DNA from: Alphaproteobacteria bacterium
GTDB taxonomy: Bacteria > Pseudomonadota > Alphaproteobacteria > Rhizobiales > Rhizobiaceae
Reading direction: 5' to 3'
Length of the DNA: 64,000 nt
NCBI GenBank assembly: GCA_024742485.1
Contig: JANSYK010000003.1
Coordinates: 186,001-250,000, forward strand
Within the stretch, counting starts at the first letter, position 1. The number at the start of each line of letters is the position of its first letter. The notes beneath the pieces are model-generated. The model was not told the origin of the DNA, made no database searches, and was given only the letters and a program-made list of their open reading frames with translations. Positions 1 to 7,651 of this stretch are shown piece by piece. The translations under genes and the position numbers were made by a program.

Positions 1-1193
1 ACGTCATGTCGAACCGTCCCAAGCAGGCGGCCTATCGCGCGCCAGGTTCTCCGATGGCGGCGTTTGCCGTGGAATCGGTGATCGACGAGCTCTGCAAGAA
101 ACTCGATCTCGATCCGGTTGAGGTCCGACTGAAAAACGCGTCGAAGGAAGGCACCAAATCATCGTTTGGACCGCGCTTCGATCGAATTGGACTTGTGGAG
201 ACCCTCGAGGCCGCCAAGGCACACCCACATTATTCCGCACCCTTGGAACCAGGTCAGGGCAGGGGCCTGTCCTGCGGCTTCTGGTTCAACCATGGTGGCG
301 AAACATCCGTTTCCCTGTCTCTATCGGAAGATGGTACGGTTGCACTTTCTGTCGGCACCCCGGACATTGGCGGTTCGCGTGCATCAATGTGCTTGATGGT
401 CGCAGAAGAGTTGGGAATCCCTTACGAGAATGTCCGCACCACGATCGCGGACACTGCCACCCTGGGCTACAATGATGTCAGCCACGGATCCCGTGTCACA
501 TACGCCAGCGGGCTCGCGGCGATCAAGGCTGCGAGGGACGTGGTCAACAAGCTGTGCGCACGCGCGGCAAACAAGTGGGGCATCGACAAGGAAGCGGTGA
601 TCTGGGAAGACGGTTGCGCCAAGCCGGCCGGTCCCAACGCCGGTGATTTCGAGCCATTGCCACTGGCCAGGATCGCGCGAACCATGGGACGCACCGGTGG
701 TCCGATCTCAGGCCATTTCGAAGCGACGCCTGAAGGTGCCGGCATGAGTTTTGCGACCCATATTGTCGACGCGGAAGTGGACGGAGAAACCGGCCAGACG
801 AAAGTGACCCGTTACACAGTGGTTCAGGATGCCGGCAAGGCCATCCATCCCTCCTATGTGGAGGGCCAGTTCCAGGGCGGTGCGGCACAGGGTATCGGCT
901 GGGCACTGAACGAGGAATATATCTATGGCGAAGATGGGCGTCTGCAAAACGCCGTGTTCCTCGATTATCGGATCCCGGTTGCCTCCGATCTTCCGATGAT
1001 CGATACGGTCATCGTCGAAGTGCCGAATCCAGGTCATCCTTATGGAGTGCGCGGAGTTGGAGAAACCTCGATCTGTCCACCGCTGGCTGCCATTGCCAAT
1101 GCGGTTTCCGATGCCGCCGGCGTTCGGCTAACGGAATTGCCGATGTCACCACCGCGTATTCTGGATGCGCTGGAGCGGCAGGCCCATGGTTGA
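1..1193 (+). CDS. Molybdenum hydroxylase large subunit (xanthine/aldehyde/CO dehydrogenase family), 3' part
   Basis: This is the C-terminal part, about 397 residues, of a molybdopterin-binding subunit of the xanthine dehydrogenase/CoxL family; the reading frame is open to the left edge, so the true start lies outside the window. Visible family features are YRAPGSPMAAFAVES near the left end, which in this family sits in the second molybdopterin domain, and GVGETSICPP near the C-terminus, where the Glu of GVGE is the usual catalytic base. The enzyme hydroxylates an aromatic, heterocyclic or aldehyde substrate with water as oxygen source; the substrate cannot be told from this fragment. The FAD and 2Fe-2S subunits are expected upstream. 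The MoaD-like gene overlaps its end by 8 bp, so the two are translationally linked. Confidence 0.9.
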   Translation, partial: VMSNRPKQAAYRAPGSPMAAFAVESVIDELCKKLDLDPVEVRLKNASKEGTKSSFGPRFDRIGLVETLEAAKAHPHYSAPLEPGQGRGLSCGFWFNHGGETSVSLSLSEDGTVALSVGTPDIGGSRASMCLMVAEELGIPYENVRTTIADTATLGYNDVSHGSRVTYASGLAAIKAARDVVNKLCARAANKWGIDKEAVIWEDGCAKPAGPNAGDFEPLPLARIARTMGRTGGPISGHFEATPEGAGMSFATHIVDAEVDGETGQTKVTRYTVVQDAGKAIHPSYVEGQFQGGAAQGIGWALNEEYIYGEDGRLQNAVFLDYRIPVASDLPMIDTVIVEVPNPGHPYGVRGVGETSICPPLAAIANAVSDAAGVRLTELPMSPPRILDALERQAHG

Positions 1194-1431
1194 AGTCACA
1201 CTGTGGTCCGGCCTCAAATCCTTCACGGATGGCCAAACCACGGTTGAGGTGGAGGCCACCAATGTCGGCGAGGTGCTGCGCGGCCTCGTCGAACTCTACC
1301 CGGAGCTTGAAGCCCCCATTGAAGCGGGAGTGTCAGTCGCCGTCGATGGTCGCATCATTGCCAGCAGCCTGACAGAGCCGGTTCAGCCCGACAGCGAAGT
1401 CTATCTGCTGCAGCAACTGAAGGGCGGCTGA
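1186..1431 (+). CDS. MoaD/ThiS-family sulfur-carrier-like protein
   Basis: An 81-residue protein that starts MVEVTLWSGLKSF and ends QLKGG. The small beta-grasp length and the exposed C-terminal Gly-Gly are the signature of MoaD/ThiS sulfur carriers, in which the terminal glycine is adenylated and thiocarboxylated. The start at 1186 gives an 8-bp overlap with the molybdenum hydroxylase gene; an upstream in-frame start at 1165 would extend it by seven residues and is less likely. Its position suggests a role in maturing or sulfurating the molybdenum cofactor of that enzyme, but this is inference: canonical MoaD serves general molybdopterin synthesis and is normally beside moaE. No MoaE or MoeB is present here. 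Confidence 0.8.
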   Translation: MVEVTLWSGLKSFTDGQTTVEVEATNVGEVLRGLVELYPELEAPIEAGVSVAVDGRIIASSLTEPVQPDSEVYLLQQLKGG

Positions 1432-1458
1432 ACTCGAATCAGAGTATGGTCGGTCTGT

Positions 1459-2637
1459 TCAGCGGACGTTCCAGCCGCGTCCCTCGGTTCCGAACAGTTC
1501 ATATCCGTCAGCCGTAACCGCGACCGTATCCTCGAGCTTGATGAAGCCACGGCGAGGGTGAAGCATGGTTGTTTCGACCGAGATCACCATACCCTCTAGG
1601 AGCGGCCGGATGGCATCCACGCCCTCATAGGCCACCGGGTGGTTGGTCATCAGGAACGGCACCTCATGACTGATCACGCCCATGCCATGGGCGAAGAAGT
1701 CCGTGCAGGCCTTGTTGGTCTGCTGTGCCAATACACCCTGGGCGTGGGAGATCATGTCACCGCCGATCGTGCCTGGCGCAATTTTGGAAAACGCGGCCTG
1801 TTGGACGGTTTCGACCTCTGCCAAAAGGTCCTCGAGCTCGGCATCCGGTTCCCCGAGAACACCCATGCGACAGATATCGCCGATATAACCTCGAAGGTTT
1901 CCGCCAGAGTCGATTGACAGCACATCACCATCATTCCATTTCTGCTCAGAGGCCGCCCGATTGTGACTGGCACCGAGTGTCAGCAGGCAGTATTCGAACT
2001 GAAGTCCCCGATTGGTTTCCTCGCGCCTGAGCCGTTCAATGATGTCGAACTTTGTGTCGCCGGATCCGGAACCCGCGATCGTGGCCTGCATGGAGTCCGT
2101 TATGCGTTCGGAGGCGTCCTTCAGCACCGCAAGTTCGGCGGGAGACTTGATGGCGCGCAGATCCTCAAGGACGCGTGTTGCGTCGACAAGATTGTCTGCA
2201 TCAAAGGCATCGGCAATCATCTGATAAGAGTTGATCGGCAGAAAACTGGGCTCGATCCCGACCCTTTTGCCGGATGTGCCGGTGCTCTTGAGATGATCGA
2301 GCGCGGCCTGGACGGAGTCGACGGATCCCCAGGCGACCGGGAGAAAATTGGGAACCCAGAAGGGTTGAACCTCGTTTTCGTGCCCCTCCATCTTGTTGGC
2401 CACATAGGCCGTATGGTCCGCCTGTCCCCTGACATAGACAAGAACAGGCAGGTAACGGCTATGGCCGATCGCATCCATGGTCGAAAAGAAAATGAACCTG
2501 TAGCCCCCAAGAAGGTAGCCGACATTGTGTTTGGAAGTAGCAATCAGGACATCGATACCGGCAGCCTCCATCAGGCTGTCGAGCCGGTCAAAGCTGAAAG
2601 GCAGGGTCTCGATCGACGGTGCAACATGTCTGTTCAT
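1459..2637 (-). CDS. M24-family metallopeptidase (creatinase / Xaa-Pro dipeptidase-like)
   Basis: A 392-residue two-domain protein of the M24 pita-bread fold, with a creatinase-type N-terminal domain (about 1-150) and a C-terminal catalytic domain. All five metal ligands of the fold can be seen in order: Asp in LSIDSGG, Asp in YIGDICRMG, His in FFAHGMGVISHE, Glu in VISVETTM and Glu in IKLEDTVAV. The start at 2637 (MNRHVAP) is preferred over 2670 because AAGGAC precedes it at normal spacing. M24 members cleave Xaa-Pro bonds, creatine or ectoine-type amidines; the substrate here is not determined. It follows the cupin gene on the same strand and is the last gene of a minus-strand group that begins at 5187. 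Confidence 0.88.
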   Translation of the reverse strand: MNRHVAPSIETLPFSFDRLDSLMEAAGIDVLIATSKHNVGYLLGGYRFIFFSTMDAIGHSRYLPVLVYVRGQADHTAYVANKMEGHENEVQPFWVPNFLPVAWGSVDSVQAALDHLKSTGTSGKRVGIEPSFLPINSYQMIADAFDADNLVDATRVLEDLRAIKSPAELAVLKDASERITDSMQATIAGSGSGDTKFDIIERLRREETNRGLQFEYCLLTLGASHNRAASEQKWNDGDVLSIDSGGNLRGYIGDICRMGVLGEPDAELEDLLAEVETVQQAAFSKIAPGTIGGDMISHAQGVLAQQTNKACTDFFAHGMGVISHEVPFLMTNHPVAYEGVDAIRPLLEGMVISVETTMLHPRRGFIKLEDTVAVTADGYELFGTEGRGWNVR

Positions 2638-2673
2638 GATACTGTCCTTGAAACTGAGGCGAGGGTGCAAGCC

Positions 2674-3099
2674 CTAAGAAGGGCTGTTTTCTGCCGGGAT
2701 AATGTGAAAATCGGGGAGGTCGCGCAAGGCCAGCTCGGGACCGGCCGGCGAATAGACGACGAAAATCTCCATCGGCTCATCGCCCGTATTCTGTGTCGAA
2801 TGATAGCGGCTTTCGGGAATGAAGATCGTACATCCGGGCCCGACCTTGCGGGTGACAGGCGTGCCGTTTTCCTCTTCAACCATCTGTTCGCCTGTTCCCT
2901 TGATGATGAAGATGATTTCCTCTGCGCCGGGGTGATTGTGGCGTGTGTGACCCTTGCCGGGAGGAACGAAGACGACGCCGGCGGAGAAATTGCCGGCATT
3001 GTTGACGTCAGGGCCGACCGTCAGCGCAAGGCGTCCCCAGTCGAAGCCGAAATTGTCGACATCCTGTGGATATACGAATAATGCGTCGGTTTCACTCAT
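2674..3099 (-). CDS. Small cupin-domain protein
   Basis: A 141-residue single-domain cupin (Cupin_2 type). Motif 1 is seen as GHTRHNHPGAEEIIFIIKG, with His, His and Glu as probable metal ligands, and motif 2 as GCTIFIPESRYHSTQNTG with the fourth His. A strong AGGAGG ribosome site precedes the ATG. Such proteins bind a divalent metal and may be isomerases, dioxygenases or ligand sensors; no specific reaction can be assigned. It lies between the TIM-barrel gene and the M24 peptidase on the same strand with short gaps, so it is probably co-transcribed with the Tm-1-like pair. Confidence 0.85.
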   Translation of the reverse strand: MSETDALFVYPQDVDNFGFDWGRLALTVGPDVNNAGNFSAGVVFVPPGKGHTRHNHPGAEEIIFIIKGTGEQMVEEENGTPVTRKVGPGCTIFIPESRYHSTQNTGDEPMEIFVVYSPAGPELALRDLPDFHIIPAENSPS

Positions 3100-3123
3100 G
3101 GCGTGCTCCTCCTGTTGACACCG

Positions 3124-3963
3124 CTAGCAATCGGCAAAGGTCAGTGATTTGAATGTTGCAATCTGATCTCGTATGGCGGTTTCCGCTGGCAGCCGCTCCG
3201 CTGAACTTGCGCCGTAGAAGCCATGACACCGGTCGCAATTTTGAAGAATGAAGGCGGCATCATCCGGCATCGATATCGGTCCGCCATGACACAATACGAT
3301 CACGTCCTTGCGCACCGAACGGGCGGCAGCGGCAATGGCATTGATCTCGCCAACACAGCTTTCAAGGGTTTTAGCCGACGTCGCGCCAATCGTGCCGCCG
3401 GTCGTCACACCCATATGGGCGACAATGATATCCGCACCGGCCTTGGTCATCGACACCGCCTCTTCGGCATTGAACACATACGGCGTGGTCAAAAGGTCCA
3501 ACTGGTGAGCCTGTGCGATCATGTCGACTTCGAGGCCGAACCCCATGCCGGTTTCCTCAAAGCTCTGACGCATGGCACCATCGAAGAGACCAATCGTCGG
3601 GAAATTCTGGACCCCGGAAAATCCCATGGTTTTCAACTCAGCCAGAAATTGAGGCATCAACACGAATGGGTCAGTTCCATTGACGCCGGCAAGAACCGGT
3701 GTGTGATTGACGACCGGCAGGACCTCGACGGCCATTTCGCGAACGATCTCATTGGCATTGCCATAGGCCAGCAACCCAGCCGCCGAGCCGCGCCCGGCCA
3801 TCCGGTAACGGCCTGAATTGTAGATGATGATAAGATCGATCCCGCCGGCTTCCTCCGATTTCGCGGAAAGACCGGTGCCCGCACCGCCGCCGATTATCGG
3901 TTGCCGCTGAGCAATCATGTCCTTGAATTTCGACAGTATTTTGGTGCGTGGAATCGCAGGCAT
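3124..3963 (-). CDS. TIM-barrel protein of the PEP-hydrolase-like family (C-terminal half of Tm-1)
   Basis: A 279-residue TIM-barrel protein of the family named phosphoenolpyruvate hydrolase-like (PF09370). Recognisable stretches are [14 protein letters not shown] near the N-terminus, GVNGTDPF in the middle and [13 protein letters not shown] in the second half. The start at 3963 is preferred to 3969 because GAGGA then lies six bases upstream. In the plant Tm-1 virus-resistance protein, this barrel is fused behind a UPF0261 domain; here the UPF0261 gene is separate and immediately upstream, 21 bp away, so the two products probably act together. The bacterial substrate is not known to me; the name PEP hydrolase should not be taken as a proven activity. 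Confidence 0.85.
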   Translation of the reverse strand: MPAIPRTKILSKFKDMIAQRQPIIGGGAGTGLSAKSEEAGGIDLIIIYNSGRYRMAGRGSAAGLLAYGNANEIVREMAVEVLPVVNHTPVLAGVNGTDPFVLMPQFLAELKTMGFSGVQNFPTIGLFDGAMRQSFEETGMGFGLEVDMIAQAHQLDLLTTPYVFNAEEAVSMTKAGADIIVAHMGVTTGGTIGATSAKTLESCVGEINAIAAAARSVRKDVIVLCHGGPISMPDDAAFILQNCDRCHGFYGASSAERLPAETAIRDQIATFKSLTFADC

Positions 3964-3984
3964 GATCATTCCTCGGTTCGGGAT

Positions 3985-5187
3985 TCAGGTTTGGCAGATG
4001 TCCAGATAGGCCTGCGCCGCAGCCGCTGAAAACTGCGGATCGTTGATGTGACAGGGCAATGCGATGATCTGGCGCTGATCGGTCTGGGTGACTGTGGCTT
4101 CCAGGGATTCAAACAGGGCAGCATCTGCCTCCGGATCCCAGAAGGCGCCGCCCTCGATATCGAGTGCCGACACACCCTTTTGTGGAAGCAGCACTCGAAC
4201 AGGTCCGTCGCACGCATTGAGCTTTTGGCCGATCCACCGTCCGAGCTCGGCGCATTCGCCGGCTGTGGTTCTCATCAGCGTAACGTTCGGGTTGTGCGCA
4301 TAGAAATTGCGGCCAGCATAACGCTGCGGAATGGAGTCCGGTGCCCAGAAATTCACCATGTCCAGCGCGCCCACGGACATGACATAGGGAATACCCGTTC
4401 GTGCCACAACGTCCATGCGGTCCGCCCCAGCCGGCAGGACGCCACCAAACAGAAGGTCACAGACTTCTGTTGTGGTAATGTCGAGCAATCCGCTTAGAAT
4501 TCCCCCATCGACCAGCCGCTCCATCGCCCGGCCGCCGGTTCCCGTCGCATGAAAGATCAGGCAGTCGAACCGGTCTTCGAGCGCCTTGGCCGTGGCGGTT
4601 ACCGTTGGTGTCGTCACGCCGAACATGCTTAGCCCGATTGCCGGCTTGTCGGTCGATAACTCCGGCTTGGGTGCTTGAACCATCCCCAGCACGGCATGGG
4701 CGGCATTGTGCAATATGACGCGGCTCAACCGGTTCAGGCCGGCAATGTCGGTGACGGACGGAAACATCACGATGTCCGACACATCCACATAAGGGGCCGT
4801 ATCACCTGAGGCGAGGGTTGAGACCATGACTTTGGGCACGCCATAGGCAAGTTGCCGCATGCCTGCAGTCACCATTGATGTGCCACCGCCGCCGCCAACG
4901 CCGATCATCGCGCCAATCTGTTCCTGTCGCGCCTTGCAGAAATGTTCAAAGGCGGTCCCCATTGCCGCAACGGCTTCTCCGCGATCTTCGGTCGTCAAAA
5001 TGATGTCGCCGCCCTCGGGATGAAAGGACGCGATCTCCCCGGCGGCAATATCCATGGGTACGGCCGGTGGACGTGTTCCGAGATCGACGCGAATGATGTC
5101 AGTATGTTCCTGGGACAGAATATCAAAGAGAAAGGCGAGTTCCTCTCCTTTGGTGTCGGCCGTTCCCACGAGATAGATGTTGTTCAA
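3985..5187 (-). CDS. Tm-1-like ATP-binding protein (UPF0261)
   Basis: A 400-residue protein of family UPF0261 (PF06792), matching the N-terminal domain of the tomato Tm-1 protein. The N-terminus IYLVGTADTKGEELAFL and the glycine-rich IGVGGGGGTSMVTAGMR segment are typical, as is DMVNFWAPDSIPQRY. I chose a TTG start at 5187 because AGGAG lies eight bases upstream and homologues begin just before IYLVGTADTKGE; the longer frame to 5247 would run through the promoter region and lacks a good ribosome site. It is the first gene of the minus-strand group and is divergent from a TetR regulator 88 bp away, which is its likely regulator. The biochemical role is unknown. Confidence 0.88.
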   Translation of the reverse strand: MNNIYLVGTADTKGEELAFLFDILSQEHTDIIRVDLGTRPPAVPMDIAAGEIASFHPEGGDIILTTEDRGEAVAAMGTAFEHFCKARQEQIGAMIGVGGGGGTSMVTAGMRQLAYGVPKVMVSTLASGDTAPYVDVSDIVMFPSVTDIAGLNRLSRVILHNAAHAVLGMVQAPKPELSTDKPAIGLSMFGVTTPTVTATAKALEDRFDCLIFHATGTGGRAMERLVDGGILSGLLDITTTEVCDLLFGGVLPAGADRMDVVARTGIPYVMSVGALDMVNFWAPDSIPQRYAGRNFYAHNPNVTLMRTTAGECAELGRWIGQKLNACDGPVRVLLPQKGVSALDIEGGAFWDPEADAALFESLEATVTQTDQRQIIALPCHINDPQFSAAAAQAYLDICQT

Positions 5188-5257
5188 CGCCCGATCTCCT
5201 GTGACCGGTTGGTGCAATACGACAAACGGATCAACGCCGTCTTGCAAAATTTTGGGA

Positions 5258-5270
5258 CTGTAGTACCATA
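5258..5270. promoter_or_regulatory. Candidate operator between the Tm-1-like gene and the TetR gene
   Basis: The sequence ACTGTAGTACCAT lies within the 88-bp divergent intergenic region, just before the tetR start. It closely resembles ACTGGTAGTACCAAATT at 6134, upstream of the solute-binding gene, sharing TAGTACCA plus the flanking ACTG and ATT. Two such copies flanking a TetR gene suggest that the TetR protein binds them. The palindrome is imperfect here because one G is missing from the left arm. Confidence 0.45.
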
Positions 5271-5275
5271 TTGGG

Positions 5276-5956
5276 ATGACAGTCTCACGTCAACAGTCCG
5301 GCCGGTCTCCAATTGGGGAGGGCGATGCTCCCCCGGAAAAAGGCCCTCGTGCCCGCACCCGTAGGCTGATGATCGACGCCGCGAGCCAACTGATGCGTCA
5401 GGGTGCTTCACCCTCGGTCAGCGAGGTCGCCGAATATGCCGGTGTTTCCCGGTCGACGGCCTATCGATATTTTCAGACTGAAGCTGAAATGGTCCAGGCG
5501 GTGGTCGGCGAGTCGCTTGGCCCGATCCTGGCCTGGCAGTCGGACGATAAGAACCCCCGGGAACGGGTTGCCTCGCTTCTGCGGGATTCCTTTCCGCGCC
5601 TGTCACAAAACGCGGCGACATTCAGGGCGGCGCTCCGCCTGTCGCTGGAAAGCCAGAGCGATGCCGCCGGACCGTCCGACCAAAAATCCTTTGCGCGGGG
5701 TCACAGGGTGGAGCTTCTGCACCGTGCACTCCTGCCGCTGGAAGGGGTGTGCTCGGACGCTGAAATAACGCGTTTGTCGCAAGCCCTGTCAATGATCTAC
5801 GGCATCGAGGGCATGGTCGCCTTGAAAGATATCTGGGGATTGGATGGGAGTGAGGCGGAGGATGTTGCGGTCTGGGCGGCAGAGGCTCTGGTCAGCGCGA
5901 CCGTGGCTGAGTGCAAGGGAAAGCGCAGGGCGAATGGAGCACAAAAGAAAGCGTGA
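5276..5956 (+). CDS. TetR/AcrR-family transcriptional regulator
   Basis: A 226-residue regulator with a TetR-type N-terminal helix-turn-helix at about residues 28-75 (RARTRRLMIDAASQLM and then VSEVAEYAGVSRSTAYRYF), followed by a variable helical ligand-binding domain. It is divergent from the Tm-1-like gene and lies upstream of the ABC importer operon in the same direction, 302 bp before it. It could repress either or both; similar candidate operators occur on both sides of it. The ligand is unknown. The ribosome site before the ATG is weak, so the exact start is uncertain, but the domain boundaries do not depend on it. Confidence 0.88.
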   Translation: MTVSRQQSGRSPIGEGDAPPEKGPRARTRRLMIDAASQLMRQGASPSVSEVAEYAGVSRSTAYRYFQTEAEMVQAVVGESLGPILAWQSDDKNPRERVASLLRDSFPRLSQNAATFRAALRLSLESQSDAAGPSDQKSFARGHRVELLHRALLPLEGVCSDAEITRLSQALSMIYGIEGMVALKDIWGLDGSEAEDVAVWAAEALVSATVAECKGKRRANGAQKKA

Positions 5957-5972
5957 TCTGGTCTGGCCAGAT
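5956..5972. promoter_or_regulatory. Palindrome directly after tetR, GntR-operator-like
   Basis: ATCTGG-TCTGG-CCAGAT is a perfect 6-bp inverted repeat that begins at the last base of the tetR stop codon. It resembles the TGGT-N3-ACCA pattern of FadR/GntR operators with one mismatch, and shares CCAGATTG with the better site at 15995. It could be an operator of the sugar importer operon or a weak tetR terminator; there is no T-tract. Confidence 0.4.
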
Positions 5973-6100
5973 TGACGTATTTTGAGAATTTGGACTTTGT
6001 CCTCATCGTTTAGAGTGCGGGTCTTCCTGATTTCGGTCAATCCGATATGTTGAAAATTCGCCTTTTATTCATAGATACCAGTCCGTTTTTTCGATATTCG

Positions 6101-6210
6101 ATGCCCAAAACAAGCACTTGACAGATGCCCAAAACTGGTAGTACCAAATTAGTCAGATAATTCGATGATCGAAATAAAAAAAGCGCAAAACAAAACAATC
6201 GATGATCGAA
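6101..6210 (+). promoter_or_regulatory. Promoter/operator array of the 6259 ABC importer
   Basis: This intergenic stretch is unusually AT-rich for the window and full of ordered repeats. An 11-bp direct repeat ATGCCCAAAAC occurs at 6101 and 6125, 24 bp apart. A perfect -35 hexamer TTGACA lies at 6118. The palindrome TGGTA-G-TACCA at 6136-6146 overlaps the expected -10 region. The palindrome TTCGAT-G-ATCGAA at 6161-6173 recurs almost unchanged at 6198-6210, and a half copy (TCGATATTCGATG) is at 6091. The arrangement suggests at least two regulators acting on the importer promoter. The rest of the 5957-6258 gap holds nothing else that I recognise. Confidence 0.6.
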
Positions 6211-6258
6211 TGCATCAGGAGAGCATTCCATCAGCATGCAAAACGGGAGGAGACTTTT

Positions 6259-7569
6259 ATGAAAGCCAAAATTACGGGCCTGTTGGCCGGGGCGGCAATG
6301 TCCGCACTATGCGTGACATCTGCAATGGCCGAAGATCTTGTGATCTTCTGGGCCGAATGGGATCCGGCGAACTTTCTGCAGGAACTCGTCAATGAATATG
6401 AGGCCGAAACCGGTGTTTCCGTAACGGTCGAAACAACGCCGTGGTCCGATTTCCAGACCAAGGCATTTACCGAATTCAACGCGCGCGGTTCTGCATATGA
6501 CATGATCGTGGGCGACAGTCAGTGGCTGGGGGCGGCCTCGACCGGTGGACACTATGTCGACCTGACCGACTTCTTCAAGAAACACAATCTTGGTGAAGTC
6601 ATGGCACCGGCAACGGTAAAGTATTACGCGGAATATCCGGGTAACTCCGGCACCTATTGGGCCGTTCCGGCCGAGGGTGACGCCGTTGGCTGGTCCTATA
6701 GAAAGGACTGGTTCGAGGATCCGGCTGAAATGGCCGCGTTCAAGGAAAAATATGGCTATGATCTGGCGCCGCCCGCCACATGGGACCAACTGCTCGACAT
6801 CGCCGAGTTCTTCCATCGTCCCGACGAGAACCGCTACGGCGTGGCGATCTACACCGACAACTCTTACGATGCGATGGTGATGGGTGTCGAAAACGCGATC
6901 TTTTCCTATGGCGCGGAGCTCGGCAATTTCGAAACCTATGAAGTCGATGGCTATGTCAATTCCGAGGCCGCGGTAAAGGCATTGGAGGACTACAAGAAGC
7001 TTTACAGCTACACCCCTCCGGGTTGGGCCAAGGCATTTTTTGTGGAGAACAACCAGGCGATCACCGAAGGTCTGGCTGCAATGTCGATGAACTATTTCGC
7101 GTTCTTCCCTGCCTTGCTGAACGAAGCAACCAATCCTCATGCCGCCAATACCGGCTTCTTTGCCAATCCGGCCGGTCCGACCGGCGCGCAGCATGCTGCT
7201 TTGGGCGGACAGGGTATCTCCATTGTCAGCTACTCGAACAACCAGGAAGAGGCCATGAAGTTCCTCGAGTGGTTCATCAAGCCCGAGGTGCAGAAGCGGT
7301 GGGCCGAGTTGGGCGGATATACTGCGCATGCGGACACTCTGTCTTCCGAAGAGTTCCGCCAGGCAACGCCTTACAACGAAGCCTTCTACCAGACCATGTT
7401 CAAGGTAAAGGACTTCTGGGCGGTTCCGGAGTTTGCGGAACTGCTGACGGCAGCCAACCAGCGCCTCTATCCGTTCATTGTGGGTGATGAGGGCACAGCT
7501 CAGGAAACGCTCGATGCGCTTGCTGCAGACTGGCATGCGACGTTCAAGAAATATGGTCGCGTCGAATAG
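6259..7569 (+). CDS. Sugar ABC transporter substrate-binding protein (family 1)
   Basis: A 436-residue periplasmic binding protein of the extracellular solute-binding family 1 (CUT1 importers). A classic signal peptide is visible: a basic start MKAKITG, a hydrophobic core and a cleavage site after SAMA, giving a mature start EDLVIFWAEWD. The start at 6259 is chosen because GGGAGGAG precedes it; the frame extends upstream to 6202 but without reason. Downstream are two permeases and two ATPases in one operon. Substrates of this class are mono- or oligosaccharides or sugar acids; the neighbouring epimerases and dehydratases from 12079 on suggest an unusual sugar or sugar acid, which is inference. 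Confidence 0.93.
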   Translation: MKAKITGLLAGAAMSALCVTSAMAEDLVIFWAEWDPANFLQELVNEYEAETGVSVTVETTPWSDFQTKAFTEFNARGSAYDMIVGDSQWLGAASTGGHYVDLTDFFKKHNLGEVMAPATVKYYAEYPGNSGTYWAVPAEGDAVGWSYRKDWFEDPAEMAAFKEKYGYDLAPPATWDQLLDIAEFFHRPDENRYGVAIYTDNSYDAMVMGVENAIFSYGAELGNFETYEVDGYVNSEAAVKALEDYKKLYSYTPPGWAKAFFVENNQAITEGLAAMSMNYFAFFPALLNEATNPHAANTGFFANPAGPTGAQHAALGGQGISIVSYSNNQEEAMKFLEWFIKPEVQKRWAELGGYTAHADTLSSEEFRQATPYNEAFYQTMFKVKDFWAVPEFAELLTAANQRLYPFIVGDEGTAQETLDALAADWHATFKKYGRVE

Positions 7570-7592
7570 TCAATAGACGGCGCAGTCATCAG

Positions 7593-7617
7593 AAGGGGGC
7601 GGCAATCGCCCCCTTTT
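7593..7617 (+). terminator. Hairpin after the binding-protein gene
   Basis: A perfect 9-bp stem, AAGGGGGCG and CGCCCCCTT, with a 5-base loop GCAAT, runs into TTTT. It lies between the binding protein stop and the first permease. Its strength and T-run fit a partial terminator that lets the binding protein be made in excess over the membrane components, as in the malE-malF arrangement. Confidence 0.75.
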
Positions 7618-7651
7618 ACAACGACCACTTTGAATTTCTGGGGTTCCTCTC

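Noticed and set aside
1963-3081. Open frame of 372 codons on the plus strand opposite the M24 and cupin genes
   Set aside because: It lies antisense to two well-supported genes with conserved metal ligands and ribosome sites, and its translation shows no recognisable family.
6307-7536. Open frame of 409 codons on the minus strand opposite the binding-protein gene
   Set aside because: It is a mirror of the high-GC coding frame of a clear binding protein with signal peptide; no own motif or ribosome site.
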